From Mesorhizobium sp. AR02 (lineage in GTDB: Bacteria; Pseudomonadota; Alphaproteobacteria; Rhizobiales; Rhizobiaceae): a stretch of DNA of 64,000 nt. Below are positions 17,764 through 27,330 of the stretch, in pieces. Position 1 is the first letter of the stretch. Every line of letters starts with the position of its first letter. The notes under the pieces were generated by a model, which worked only from the letters and a program-made list of their open reading frames with translations, had not been told where the DNA came from and did not search any database. The position numbers and the translations under genes are program-made. The DNA lies in NCBI RefSeq assembly GCF_024746835.1, contig NZ_CP080533.1, positions 1 through 64,000 of the forward strand, read 5' to 3'.

Positions 17764-18957
17764 GTGCGCACCTCTGTCGAGGTCGCCGACATCTTCCGTG
17801 CTGCCGGCCCCGCCTATCGGGCCGCCCATGCAGGTCACCTGAGCCTCATCCAGCTCAAGGTGATGTCGGCGATCGAGCATTGCCGCACCGCGGCGCTCGG
17901 CGGTCACGTCGAGGCCTGCGAGGACTGCGGCCAATGGCGGATCGCCTATAACTCCTGCCGCAACCGGCACTGTCCCAGGTGCCAGGGCGCGGCCGCGCGT
18001 ACATGGCTCGCCGAGCGCGAAGCCGACCTGCTGCCAGTCGGCTACTTCCACGTCGTGTTCACGCTGCCCGCCGAGGTCGCCGTCATCGCGTTCCACAACA
18101 AGGCGCTGGTCTATGACCTGCTGTTCAAGGCGGCATCGGAGACGATGCTGGCGATCGCGGCGGATCCCAAGCACCTCGGCGCGCGCATCGGCATCACCGC
18201 CGTGCTCCACACATGGGGCTCGGCAATGACGCACCATCCTCATGTCCACATGATCGTGCCGGGCGGCGGCATCACGCCGGACGCGTCACGCTGGATATCG
18301 TCGCGGCCGGCCTTCCTTCTCCCAGTCAGAGTGCTGGGCAAGCTGTTCCGCCGTCTGTTCCTGACCCGACTGGTCGCGCTGCACGACGCCGGTCGGCTCG
18401 CCTTCTTCGGATCGGCGGCGCACCTCGCCGATCGTCGGGCCTTCCTACGCCCCCAGGCTCCCGTCAAGAAGAAGCGCTGGGTGGTCTACGCCAAGCCGCC
18501 CTTCGCCGGTCCCGGGGCGGTGCTCGCCTATCTGTCGCGCTATACCCACCGGGTTGCGATCTCGAACCGCCGCCTGATCGCCTTCGAAGAGGCTGGGGTC
18601 ACCTTCCGCTACAAGGATTATCGCCGCGACGGCACCGACCGGCAGCAGGTCATGACGCTCGCCACAGATGAGTTCATCCGCCGCTTCCTGCTCCACGTCC
18701 TGCCGCGCGGCTTCCATCGCATCCGACATTATGGCCTGCTCGCCGGCTCCGCCCACAAGGCCAGCCTCGCACGCGCCCGCGAACTGCTGGGCGTCGCTGC
18801 CCCGTCCGATGACCACACACCCGAACCAGAGGACTTCCGGCCGCCATGCTCCTGCTGTGGCGGACGCATGATCGTCATCGAGGTGTTCGAACGGTGGAGG
18901 AGGCAGCCGCGCGGACCTCCGAACGCATCGGCACCGATCCGGGAGACCGCTCCATGA
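17764..18957 (+). CDS. IS91-family HUH transposase
   Basis: A 397-residue rolling-circle transposase. The N-terminal zinc-ribbon has CEDCGQWR and CRNRHCPRCQG. The HUH motif is in THHPHVHMIVPGGGI. The catalytic Tyr region is in YLSRYTHRVAISNRRL. The C-terminus has a second Cys-rich patch, PPCSCCGGRMIVIEVF. The start is GTG, three bases after the recombinase stop. A short overlapping frame follows at the end. It is intact, unlike the copy at 40251-41444, so it could act on both elements. Confidence 0.92.
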   Translation: MRTSVEVADIFRAAGPAYRAAHAGHLSLIQLKVMSAIEHCRTAALGGHVEACEDCGQWRIAYNSCRNRHCPRCQGAAARTWLAEREADLLPVGYFHVVFTLPAEVAVIAFHNKALVYDLLFKAASETMLAIAADPKHLGARIGITAVLHTWGSAMTHHPHVHMIVPGGGITPDASRWISSRPAFLLPVRVLGKLFRRLFLTRLVALHDAGRLAFFGSAAHLADRRAFLRPQAPVKKKRWVVYAKPPFAGPGAVLAYLSRYTHRVAISNRRLIAFEEAGVTFRYKDYRRDGTDRQQVMTLATDEFIRRFLLHVLPRGFHRIRHYGLLAGSAHKASLARARELLGVAAPSDDHTPEPEDFRPPCSCCGGRMIVIEVFERWRRQPRGPPNASAPIRETAP

Positions 18958-19214
18958 CCCGGCATGGTCTGATTCAGCCTCCAGCCACAGGCGCTCAACC
19001 TGCGGCGACGGACCCACGCGCGCCCATGGTGCTCAGCGAGGCCCGCAGGGCCCCGTCCGCCTGCGCGCAGAGGCTACAAGGCTGTGCGGAGGCTTCACTG
19101 AGCGGTCCGTCCGTGTCCACCGCGTCGCCTAACGGGGGCGGTCACGCCGTCGCCGACATCAGCCGCAAACTAAAATCCCCATAGCCATCAACTGTGGCCC
19201 GCGGGTTCCTGCAT

Positions 19215-19236
19215 GAGAGGCTTTCGTACGCCTCTC
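19215..19236. repeat. Hairpin near the right end of IS91-type copy 1
   Basis: GAGAGGC (19215-19221) and GCCTCTC (19230-19236) pair across TTTCGTAC. The loop sequence is conserved at the same place in copy 2, whose stem has decayed. It is likely part of the element end recognised by the transposase. Confidence 0.55.
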
Positions 19237-19458
19237 GGCACCCGAAACCCTTCAGCATGTCGGACGTTGGGGTCGTTTGTGCCAAAGCCTGGAAGCAGAC
19301 ATTACCGAGGGATAACGTCCAGGTGGTGGTTGCGGACGAAGCGCTATGCCTTACTTCAGCGGATTTCGTCAGTTCAGTCTTGGTCGAGCGGAAAGGACTA
19401 CCGTCGATTGGCGCAGGGCTGCGCGGCCGAATTCCGTTCCCCGATGCGTGGGTCGATC

Positions 19459-22200
19459 TCAGGATGCTGCGAGCATTCGCCGGCTGCTTAAAAACTTCAT
19501 GATCTCATGTGCGCTCATCGGCCGGCCGAGCGCATAGCCTTGCAAGATGTCGCAGCCCAAATCCTTGAGGATCTTGGCCTGCTGCATCGTCTCGACACCT
19601 TCGGCGATGACTTCCACTCCCAAGGACCTGCCAATCTGCACAATCGATTGTACGACCTCCCGCTGCTGGGCTGATTCGGCGATTGGACTTATTAGCTGGC
19701 GTGCAATTTTTAGCCGCCGCGGTTGAAGTTTGAGCAAGCCGACAATCGAGGCGTGGCCGGTGCCGACATCGTCAATTTCGATGTCGATTCCGAGTTCCTT
19801 GATCTGGTTGACGTTCCAGACGATCAGCTCATCGTTGTCATCGAGGAAGATTGACTCTAGAAGCTCGAATGAAACGGTTCCTGGCTTTATTGAAAGTGAC
19901 GTCAGGCTGTTGATCAGTTCCTCGTCCTGTAAGCGTCTCGCTGAGACATTTACCGAAGCGCGCGGAACCAACAGCCCAGCCCTCTGCCACTGATCAAAGT
20001 CGTGGAGCGTTTGTTCGAGTACCAGCCGGTCAATAGTCGAAACGACATTCAACTCTTCCGCAATCCTCAGGAAGTGGGCTGGCGTCTGAAGACCGTCGAT
20101 CGGGTGGTTCCAACGCGCCAACGCCTCAACGCCGGCAACCTCTAATGTCTTTGCGTCGAACTGCAGCTGGTAGTGCGGAACAAATTCGTTGCGTTCCAAC
20201 CCGCCGAGGATCTCATCGGCGACCCGTTTGGTCCGAACGATCTCAGACTGGAGATCTTCGGTGAAGAACTCATACCGATTACGTCCGCGGCTCTTGGCCC
20301 TGTAGAGGGCTATGTCCGCGTTGACCATCAGGCGTGGGCCGTTGACCGGACCATTCGCGTCGACTGCGATGCCGATGCTGACCCCGATGCGACATTGGTG
20401 GTCCTTATAAGGAATAGGCTGCCGCAATCTCTGTGTGATTAGGTCGGCCAACTGTTTGAGTCGGTCTATCGAAATGTCGCGGCTGCAAACTACGACAAAC
20501 TCATCGCCTCCAACGCGGGCAACGAAATCTGTTGACCGAACAGTCGATGTCAGCACCTTCGCGGTATGGATCAGCATGGCGTCACCGACGGCATGGCCGA
20601 GTGTGTCATTGATCTGTTTAAAACGGTCAAGATCAAGATGCAGAAGCGCGGCGCCGCTGCCAGCCGTTGCCCCTGTGGCAGCGTGACTATCGAGCATGGT
20701 GTCGAGGTACCGGCGGTTTGGAAGCCCGGTCAGCGTATCGTGAAGCGCTGTATGCTCATTGCGCGCCGTCGCCGCCTCGAGCTCAACATTCCTCGTTTCG
20801 GCGAGGTCCTTTGCCTGCTCCAATTCCCGCGTCAAGGTCACGTCCGACGTCACGTCCCACTCCGCTCCGACCATCTTGTGATCCATACCGTCACTGTAAG
20901 ACTTGGCACGCGAGCGGAGATGTCGAACAACTCCATTGGGAAGTATCACACGAAATTCCGAAGAGTATATGCCGGTCGCGATGCCCTGCACGAAATCCCG
21001 CTTAGCCTGCTCAAAATCGTCGGGGTGGATCGATCTTGACCACTCTTTGAAAGTCCTCGGCTCGCCATCTGCCGGCTTTCCATAGATTTCGTTCAAGCGG
21101 TCGTCCCAGTATATGATGTCCGAGTCGAGATCCTGTTCCCAGACGCCAATCTGCGAGGCGTCAAGCGCAAGCTCCAGCCTCTCCGAAAGCTGTGCAAGCC
21201 GCCGTTCACTGCGGTGCAAATCGGCATAGTGCTTATGCCGTTGCTCGAAAAGCCGCCCTGCAATGACAATCGGAACCACGACCAGGGCGCCGCCGATGAG
21301 CATCGTCAATCGCCAAATCCAGGCGTTCCGGGGCGTGGCGTTCCAGCCACCTTTGGGCACGGCGGAAATCTCCCACGATCCTGTCGGCAACCTCACCTCT
21401 GCCGTGACGGGACTGCCTTCCGTTACGTATGCGGGACCGTAAAACCGCTCGCCGCTTCGGCCCAGAGCGTCCCTGCCCGTCAGAGCGATCTCGATCGGCA
21501 GTTTCTTGTCTAAAAGACCGCTATCCTGGTATAGCTTCTGAATGTCGATTACGGCAGCCACTATGCCCCAAAACGTCTCCGTTGGGCGGTCACGGTCAAT
21601 GAAGACAGGAAATCGGCCAATAAGCGCCTGACCTCCTTGTTTGAGCTCCACGGGTCCGGCCAGAACCAATTGTTTGGTATCGCGTGCCCGAAATACAGCT
21701 TCACGCTGCTTTTCATCATTGCGAAAATCCAGCCCAACGGCCTTTTCATTGCCTTCCATCGGATACATGAACGAGATGACCAGGCCGGGGGCAGCGGCAA
21801 TGTTTCTGAGGTGCGTCTTCTCGCGAAAGAGGCTCTCTGCCAGCCTGACAAAGCGGGCTTGGCTCATATTCGGTTCGGTAACGATCGTTGCGACCAGACC
21901 ACGCGCCAGTTGAAGGTCTCCATTGACATTGCCCTCAAGATTGGCGCGGACGAGGTTCATCTCCCTCGCAACGTCAACGCGCAATGCCTGTTCGGCAAAA
22001 ATGCTGTTTTGATGGTCGGCAAAAATTCCCGCGATCAGCAAGACGACAAAGGCTATCGCCGCCGGAAGACTGGTCCAGGCCATCACGGTGCGGAGGCTCT
22101 GATGAAGTGCAAACGGCAAGGTGGAATCTCGGCCGGCCTGACTTCCGATTGGCGCAGGATATAGGACGAGACTTAATCGAATCTTGGTGGCCCTACTCAA
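19459..22200 (-). CDS. CHASE-PAS-GGDEF-EAL membrane protein, cyclic-di-GMP turnover
   Basis: A 913-residue inner-membrane protein. One membrane helix at about 40-60 (LPAAIAFVVLLIAGIFADHQ), a periplasmic CHASE sensor to about 290, a second helix at about 295-318 (IWRLTMLIGGALVVVPIVI), a PAS domain (about 340-455, with YWDDRLNEIYG), GGDEF (intact RVGGDEFVVV at about 570) and EAL (GVEALARWNHP, DDVGTGHAS, IAEGVETMQQ). Both catalytic motifs look intact, so it could make and break cyclic di-GMP. The start is uncertain: TTG 22200 gives the longest form, and ATG 22083 would still keep the first helix. It ends just beside IS91-type copy 1. Confidence 0.93.
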   Translation of the reverse strand: MSRATKIRLSLVLYPAPIGSQAGRDSTLPFALHQSLRTVMAWTSLPAAIAFVVLLIAGIFADHQNSIFAEQALRVDVAREMNLVRANLEGNVNGDLQLARGLVATIVTEPNMSQARFVRLAESLFREKTHLRNIAAAPGLVISFMYPMEGNEKAVGLDFRNDEKQREAVFRARDTKQLVLAGPVELKQGGQALIGRFPVFIDRDRPTETFWGIVAAVIDIQKLYQDSGLLDKKLPIEIALTGRDALGRSGERFYGPAYVTEGSPVTAEVRLPTGSWEISAVPKGGWNATPRNAWIWRLTMLIGGALVVVPIVIAGRLFEQRHKHYADLHRSERRLAQLSERLELALDASQIGVWEQDLDSDIIYWDDRLNEIYGKPADGEPRTFKEWSRSIHPDDFEQAKRDFVQGIATGIYSSEFRVILPNGVVRHLRSRAKSYSDGMDHKMVGAEWDVTSDVTLTRELEQAKDLAETRNVELEAATARNEHTALHDTLTGLPNRRYLDTMLDSHAATGATAGSGAALLHLDLDRFKQINDTLGHAVGDAMLIHTAKVLTSTVRSTDFVARVGGDEFVVVCSRDISIDRLKQLADLITQRLRQPIPYKDHQCRIGVSIGIAVDANGPVNGPRLMVNADIALYRAKSRGRNRYEFFTEDLQSEIVRTKRVADEILGGLERNEFVPHYQLQFDAKTLEVAGVEALARWNHPIDGLQTPAHFLRIAEELNVVSTIDRLVLEQTLHDFDQWQRAGLLVPRASVNVSARRLQDEELINSLTSLSIKPGTVSFELLESIFLDDNDELIVWNVNQIKELGIDIEIDDVGTGHASIVGLLKLQPRRLKIARQLISPIAESAQQREVVQSIVQIGRSLGVEVIAEGVETMQQAKILKDLGCDILQGYALGRPMSAHEIMKFLSSRRMLAAS

Positions 22201-22249
22201 AATTTAGAAAAGGCGCATAGAGAGACACTCGCTTATCTAGCGGTCCGGG

Positions 22250-22420
22250 CGATCCACGAGGAGAGCGAAAGGATCAGAAGCGCGTATCGCGCCCATCGCG
22301 ATGGGGAGATCGTAGTGCCTGCCTCCTTGGGAAGGTCGACGGGCGCCAGGTTGATCGTGACTTGTTCGGCGGCATCGACACGCCAGAAGCAGAACGCCTG
22401 TGCCGTTCCAGTTCATCGCC
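22250..22420 (-). pseudogene. Frameshifted fragment of a YifB/ComM-type Mg-chelatase-like protein
   Basis: One minus-strand frame reads EQVTINLAPVDLPKE and, after a frame change, another reads GRHYDLPIAMGAI; together they match the TINLAPADLPKEGSHYDLPIALG motif of YifB/ComM AAA-type proteins. Only about 50 codons remain. The rest of the 22201-22807 gap shows no gene. Confidence 0.6.
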
Positions 22421-22807
22421 TCAACATGCATTCCCCAGAACGCCTGGACAGCACGGTTGCGAACATCCGTGCCCACCGCAAAGCGCAGTAGGGCCAGCTT
22501 TTTCTGTCGCTTGGCTCGCTCTGTAGGCGCTTCTGACGGCGCAATCTGCCTGATATTCCGCGTGCTTATAGGCTGATATCGAACAAGCTGGAAACGGTCG
22601 GGTATAGTCAACTCCAAATACCAATCGTCCGTGATGGCTTTGCGGAGTGAGGTGTAGAGGCAGATGTGAAGTAGTGGCCCGGATGCACCCGTTGCCGTCG
22701 GCGTATCGCGTGAGGCAACTGAGAACAGGTCAAAGGGCGCCTTGCGTGACGACGACTAATGCTAAGGCGCGCACTTGGGGTTTGCTATTTGACTAGGGGG
22801 CTCCTTA

Positions 22808-24169
22808 TCATGAGGCCGTCTCGGATCGGTTGCGGGTCAGGGCTATCCGGCAACCGGGTGGTCCTTCGATCACCATATGCATGTCGTGCAGGCGCGCGAT
22901 CGCAGTCACCAGGCTGAGGCCGAGGCCGTTGCCGGGTTGGTAGCGGCTTGGCTCCGCGCGGTAGAACCGCTTCAGAACCAGGGTTCGGTTAGCCTCGGAA
23001 ATGCCCGGGCCGGTGTCGCTGACAGAGATGATGTCGGCCGCCTCGCTGCGGACAAGCCGGACCTCGACGGCGCCGCCTGGCGGCGTGAATTTGATCGCAT
23101 TGTCGATCAGGTTGGCGAAGGCCTCGAAGAGCAAGCTCGGGTCACCGCGCGAAGGTCTGGTGGGCTCGCCCTCGAAACGGGACATGAGCGTGATGTTCCT
23201 GTCGTCCGCCAGCGGCTCGTAGAATTCGACGGCATCGATGACGATGGCGCCAAGGTCGACGTCGATGAAGCCGGCCCGCCGCGCGCCATCCTCGATTTCG
23301 GAAATGCGCAACAGCGCGCCGAAGGTCTTCAAGATGCCTTGCGTTTCGGCAATCGCCTCGTCGACGCTTTCGGCGTAGTCGGCAGTGGATGACGACCGTC
23401 TTCGCGAACGGTCGAGACCGGCAAGCAGGCGGGTCAGCGGCGTGCGCATTTCATGGGCGATGTTGTCGCAGACGCCTTTCACCTCGTTCATAAGCCGCTG
23501 CAATTCGTCCAACATCTCGTTGACCACGGCGACAAGCCGCCCGACGTCTCCGCTGCCTCGCGTCGGCAGGCGGCCGGAGAGGTCGCCCTTGACGATGCTG
23601 CGGGTCGCCTTGGTGATGTCGTCCAGTTGCCGGATGGCACCGGCGCCGATCAGGATCGCTCCAACCAATCCCAGAACCGTCGTCACGCCGCCGGCGAGCA
23701 ACATTGCGCCGAGCAGGACGTCGCCGAATTCGTTCAATTCGTCGACGCTTTGCGCAACTAGAAGGGTTTGGCCTGTCGGCAATCGCCAGGTCAGCCCGCG
23801 AAAGGGCGCCATGGGAAGATGGCTTCCGTGGCCGAACTCGAACGGCGCGATGGCATTGTCATGTCCGGCGGGGAAGGGTAGCGGGTTGCCGGCGAGGACC
23901 TTGCCGGTCGCATCGTAAAGGGCAATCGGCCGCTCGGTGGTGGCGTCGTCGCGCTGGCGGTTGTCCAGCCTCTGCGCCAGCGCGGTCGCATCGAGACGCG
24001 ATAGCACCTTCCCCTCACGCTGCACCCACTCGTCGACCCTGTTCGAGAGAAAGCCTTTCACTTCCCATGAAATGAAAGCGAAAAGTGTCAGCGACGCCAG
24101 GCCGAACAAAGCCAGGAATGCGATCGCCAGCCTGAAGCTGGTTGTCCTGGAGAGGTCAGCCAGCCGCAT
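22808..24169 (-). CDS. Membrane sensor histidine kinase
   Basis: A 453-residue classical kinase. Helix 1 (FRLAIAFLALFGLASLTLFA), a periplasmic sensor of about 130 residues, helix 2 (LLAGGVTTVLGLVGAILIGA), HAMP, HisKA with the acceptor His in IAHEMRTPLTRLL, then N-box NLIDNAIKFTPPG and G1 VSDTGPGISEAN. ATG 24169 overlaps the stop of the response-regulator gene by 14 nt, so the two are coupled. QseC/PmrB-like layout. It is divergent from a second regulator gene and the RND efflux operon, so it may control them. The signal is unknown. Confidence 0.92.
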   Translation of the reverse strand: MRLADLSRTTSFRLAIAFLALFGLASLTLFAFISWEVKGFLSNRVDEWVQREGKVLSRLDATALAQRLDNRQRDDATTERPIALYDATGKVLAGNPLPFPAGHDNAIAPFEFGHGSHLPMAPFRGLTWRLPTGQTLLVAQSVDELNEFGDVLLGAMLLAGGVTTVLGLVGAILIGAGAIRQLDDITKATRSIVKGDLSGRLPTRGSGDVGRLVAVVNEMLDELQRLMNEVKGVCDNIAHEMRTPLTRLLAGLDRSRRRSSSTADYAESVDEAIAETQGILKTFGALLRISEIEDGARRAGFIDVDLGAIVIDAVEFYEPLADDRNITLMSRFEGEPTRPSRGDPSLLFEAFANLIDNAIKFTPPGGAVEVRLVRSEAADIISVSDTGPGISEANRTLVLKRFYRAEPSRYQPGNGLGLSLVTAIARLHDMHMVIEGPPGCRIALTRNRSETAS

Positions 24170-24839
24170 TGAGGACATAACCCGAGCCGCGCACCGTCTG
24201 GATGACCGACGGCTCGCCGGCCGTGTCGATCTTGCGCCGCAGCTTGCTGACATGCACATCGATGAGATTGGTCGGCTCGTCGTAGCGGTAGTGCCAGATC
24301 TCCTCGAACAACATGGTGCGCGTCACCACCTGTCCGGCATTGCGGACAAGATATTCGAGGAGCCGGTATTCCCTCGGCAACAGGTCGACGAGCTGCCCGT
24401 GACGTCGAACGGTGTGCGTCAGAAGGTCCACCTCCAGCGGGCCGGCCCGCAGCACGGATTCGGTTATCGGTGCATTGCGCCGGCGAAGCAGGACATCCAG
24501 CCTCGCCGTCAGCTCAAGGAAATCGAAAGGCTTGGTCAAATAGTCATCGCCGCCGGCCTTCAGCCCGCGAACGCGTTCGTCGACGGCCGTCAAGGCGCTG
24601 AGGATCAGCACCGGCGCATGGATGCCAGCTGCACGCAGCGCCGCCAGCACGCCCAGTCCGTCGAGGTCGCCTGGCAGCATGCGATCGAGAACGATGGCAT
24701 CGTAGGGATCGCTGATCGCTTTCACGAGACCATCACGACCCGTGAAGGCAGTCCGCGTCTCATATCCATAGTCGACAAGCGCCGCCTCGATTTCGCGCGA
24801 GGTCTGCACATCGTCCTCTATCACCAGTATGGTTGTCAC
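24156..24839 (-). CDS. OmpR-family response regulator
   Basis: A 227-residue regulator. The receiver has ILVIEDDVQTSREI, the phospho-Asp in AIVLDRMLPGD and the Lys in DDYLTKPFDF. The winged-helix domain carries LLPREYRLLEYLVRNAGQVV and VIQTVRGSGYVLN. It is the first gene of the pair with the kinase (14-nt overlap). The 354-nt gap to the divergent regulator gene at 25194 should hold both promoters. Confidence 0.95.
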   Translation of the reverse strand: MTTILVIEDDVQTSREIEAALVDYGYETRTAFTGRDGLVKAISDPYDAIVLDRMLPGDLDGLGVLAALRAAGIHAPVLILSALTAVDERVRGLKAGGDDYLTKPFDFLELTARLDVLLRRRNAPITESVLRAGPLEVDLLTHTVRRHGQLVDLLPREYRLLEYLVRNAGQVVTRTMLFEEIWHYRYDEPTNLIDVHVSKLRRKIDTAGEPSVIQTVRGSGYVLNAAG

Positions 24840-25193
24840 ACTGCACTCCGACGGCGGGCAAGATCATGCCGCTGCTTGCATATGGTATTCCTTATAGACG
24901 CATCCGACCTAGATCGGTTTCGCGCCAACATTAAATCGAATTCATGTTTGATTCCGGAAAGCCCATGCGGAAGCTCCACAGCGGCTGCGAACTGGCGGGC
25001 CTTGCCGAGACTGAGCAAATCTGGTCATGGCCGCCTCTCGCGCCTATGTTTTGCGGGAGATGCAAATCCGGTCGGTGCGTTTGGCGTCACCCTGATCCTG
25101 GGAAGCTCGGTTTCTCCTTCCAGATCCTCTGATCCGGCAATTTCGCCATATCATGGGAGCGGTTCATCTTCCGGCGGCGAGAATGGCGGTCCG
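24840..25193. other. Divergent regulatory region between two response-regulator genes
   Basis: 354 nt separate the start codons of the two regulators (24839 minus, 25194 plus). It contains no gene. Promoters for the two-component pair and for the efflux regulator must lie here. An AT-richer stretch at 24880-24950 is the likeliest promoter zone; no clear operator repeat is seen. Confidence 0.5.
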
Positions 25194-25874
25194 ATGCGTA
25201 TCCTGATTGTCGAAGACGATGAAAAGACGGCAAGTTACCTGAAGCGCGGGCTTTCGGAAGCCGGCCATGTCGTCGACCGTGCTCGCGACGGCGCGACGGG
25301 CCTGGCCATGGCGCTGGAAGACATCTACGACGTTCTCGTCCTCGACAGGATGCTTCCGCAGATGGACGGGATCGAATTGATCAAAGGCATCCGGGCCCAC
25401 GGCAACCAGGTGCCGGCGTTGATGTTGAGCGCCCGCGCCAGCACGCAAGACAGGATCGAAGGCCTACGGGCGGGATGCGACGATTACATCGCCAAGCCCT
25501 ATGCCTTCTCGGAGATACTGGCGCGACTCGACGCGTTGGCAAGGCGCGTCCAGCCGACACGGCGGCAGGCGGTGCTGAAGGTCGGCGACCTGGAGCTTGA
25601 TGTGCTTGGCCGGCGCGCGGTGCGCGGTGCACGCCACATCGATCTCCAGTACCGGGAATTCCTGTTGCTGGAGCTGCTGATGCGCCACGCCGGCCAGATC
25701 GTGACGCGTTCGATGCTGCTCGAAACGGCATGGCCCTATAATTTCGAACCTCGCGGCAACATCGTCGACATGCATATACACCGCTTGCGCGGCAAGGTGG
25801 ATGAAGGGTTTGCCGCCCCGCTGATCCATACGGTGCCGGGCTCGGGCTACGTTCTCAGCCCGCAGCGGCCCTAG
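25194..25874 (+). CDS. OmpR-family response regulator of the efflux locus
   Basis: A 226-residue regulator. The start at 25194 follows the family pattern (MRILIVEDDEKTASYLKRGL); the frame is open for 1.2 kb upstream but that part is antisense to the kinase genes. The phospho-Asp is in VLVLDRMLPQMDG, the Lys in DDYIAKPYAFSE. The DNA-binding domain ends in IHTVPGSGYVLSPQ. It resembles CusR/CopR/IrlR types. It stands directly upstream of the RND adaptor gene (218 nt) without its own kinase; the divergent kinase at 22808-24169 is the nearest candidate partner. Confidence 0.93.
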   Translation: MRILIVEDDEKTASYLKRGLSEAGHVVDRARDGATGLAMALEDIYDVLVLDRMLPQMDGIELIKGIRAHGNQVPALMLSARASTQDRIEGLRAGCDDYIAKPYAFSEILARLDALARRVQPTRRQAVLKVGDLELDVLGRRAVRGARHIDLQYREFLLLELLMRHAGQIVTRSMLLETAWPYNFEPRGNIVDMHIHRLRGKVDEGFAAPLIHTVPGSGYVLSPQRP

Positions 25875-26091
25875 CGTATTTTCCTACCTGAACGATATTT
25901 CATGTTCGGGCGAACGGCCCGACATGAACGGGACCCCATGGTGATTGTGCAATGCAGCAATTGCACTGCGCTGCCTGTCGAGAAGCGGGACGCCGGCCGA
26001 AAACTCTCTCCAAGGGTGCTCACATTTTTTGGGCACGCCGTTGAAACAGAGAAATGCCAGCCGTCTCTTCCGCCGCAACGACAGTCAATCC

Positions 26092-27330
26092 ATGGAGACC
26101 CCTGTGCGCGACGACCCTGAAAACAAAGACAACCAGACAAATGCCGGCCAGACGACAGACAATCAGGCGCCCGCTTCCCGTACGGTACGGTGGCTGGCGC
26201 TCGGCGCGTTCCTTGTCGTGGCGGCAGGTGCTGGAGCACTGACGCTGCGCCAGGGGGCCACCGCGCCGCTTGCCAAGATCGCCACCGCACCTATCCCTGT
26301 CACGGCGGCCCTTGCCACTGTACGCGACCTGCCGATCGCGCGAGCCGGGCTCGGCACCGTGCTTCCGCTGAACCAGGTCGACGTCAAGGCCAGGGTGGAC
26401 GGCCAGATACAGCGCACTTTCTTCAGCGAAGGACAGGAGGTGAAGGCCGGCGACGTCCTTGCGCAGATCGATCCGCGCGCCTATGCCGCACAACTGGCGC
26501 AGGCGCAGGCCACCTTGCACAAGGATGCGGCGCAGCTTGCCAATGCGCGCGCCGATGAAGCACGAGCGACGAAACTCACCCAGTCCGGCGCCGGCACCAC
26601 GCAGGCAGCCGACACGGCCCGCGCCCAGGTTGCGGTCATGCAGGCGACGGTTGACGGCGACCAGGCCGCGGTCGATACCGCCAAGCTCAATCTCGACTAT
26701 GCGACGATCACCGCGCCGATCTCCGGGCGCGTAGGCCTTAAGCAGGCCAATGAAGGTACGCTGGTGCATGCCAATGACGCCACCGGCATCGTCACCATCA
26801 CGCAGATGCAACCGATCTCCGTGCAGTTCTCGCTGCCCCAGGACCAGTTGCCCGACCTTCAGTCCGGTCAGTCCGCCGGCTCGCTTCCGGTTTCCGCCGA
26901 CGCCAGGGACGGCTCGAGGAAGATCGCTGACGGCAAGCTGACGGCTATCGACAGCCAGATCGACGCGACGACCGGCATGGTCAAGCTGAAAGCCGAATTC
27001 GACAACAGCGACAAGGCACTATGGCCGGGAGCGCTGGTGACGGCGCAGGTCGGCGTGCGCACCGAGCACAACGCTGTCGTGCTGCCTTCGGCCGCCGTGC
27101 AGAACGGCCAGACCGGGCCCTACGTCTTCGTCGTCAAGCCGGACAATACCGTTACCATCGCCAGGGTGACCACAGGCGACGTGGTCGGCGACGTCACCAC
27201 GCTGACCTCGGGCGCGGCCGCTGGCGACAACATCGTGGTGTCGGGACAATCTCGCCTGACTGAAGGGACGAGCGTGAAGGTGACGCAGGCCGATGACCCG
27301 TCCCAGAAGGTAGCGCTGGAGACGAAGTGA
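26092..27330 (+). CDS. RND efflux periplasmic adaptor (MdtA-like)
   Basis: A 412-residue membrane-fusion protein. An N-terminal cytosolic stretch, one membrane anchor (WLALGAFLVVAAGAGALTL), a lipoyl half-motif (GTVLPLNQVDVKARVDGQIQ), the coiled-coil hairpin (AQLAQAQATLHKDAAQLANA onward), the second lipoyl half (LNLDYATITAPISGRVG) and beta-barrel domains (GALVTAQVGVRTEHNAVVLP). The start at 26092 is chosen because the anchor then has a normal distance from the N-terminus. It joins the pump to an outer-membrane channel, which is not coded here. The stop shares a base with the pump start (TGATG). Confidence 0.95.
   Translation: METPVRDDPENKDNQTNAGQTTDNQAPASRTVRWLALGAFLVVAAGAGALTLRQGATAPLAKIATAPIPVTAALATVRDLPIARAGLGTVLPLNQVDVKARVDGQIQRTFFSEGQEVKAGDVLAQIDPRAYAAQLAQAQATLHKDAAQLANARADEARATKLTQSGAGTTQAADTARAQVAVMQATVDGDQAAVDTAKLNLDYATITAPISGRVGLKQANEGTLVHANDATGIVTITQMQPISVQFSLPQDQLPDLQSGQSAGSLPVSADARDGSRKIADGKLTAIDSQIDATTGMVKLKAEFDNSDKALWPGALVTAQVGVRTEHNAVVLPSAAVQNGQTGPYVFVVKPDNTVTIARVTTGDVVGDVTTLTSGAAAGDNIVVSGQSRLTEGTSVKVTQADDPSQKVALETK

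Larger units (their letters stand above)
16730..19265 (+). mobile_element. IS91-type element with tyrosine recombinase, copy 1
   Basis: Limits are estimated from the similarity to copy 2 (39945-42500, opposite strand). Shared parts are a GAACCCGC...GCGGG hairpin upstream of the recombinase gene, both genes, and an end reading AAAATCCCCATAGC, then CTTTCGTACGCC, then CCCGAAAC. A hairpin at 19215-19236 (GAGAGGC, 8-nt loop, GCCTCTC) lies near the right end, as expected for a rolling-circle origin or terminus. Exact ends cannot be fixed by eye. Confidence 0.75.

Noticed and set aside
16642..18249. 535-codon minus-strand frame opposite the IS91-type genes
   Set aside because: Shadow of the recombinase and transposase genes, which have clear catalytic motifs.
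23937..25193. Upstream 1.2 kb of the open frame leading into the efflux regulator
   Set aside because: It is antisense to the kinase and regulator genes and to their promoter region; only the part from 25194 matches a response regulator.
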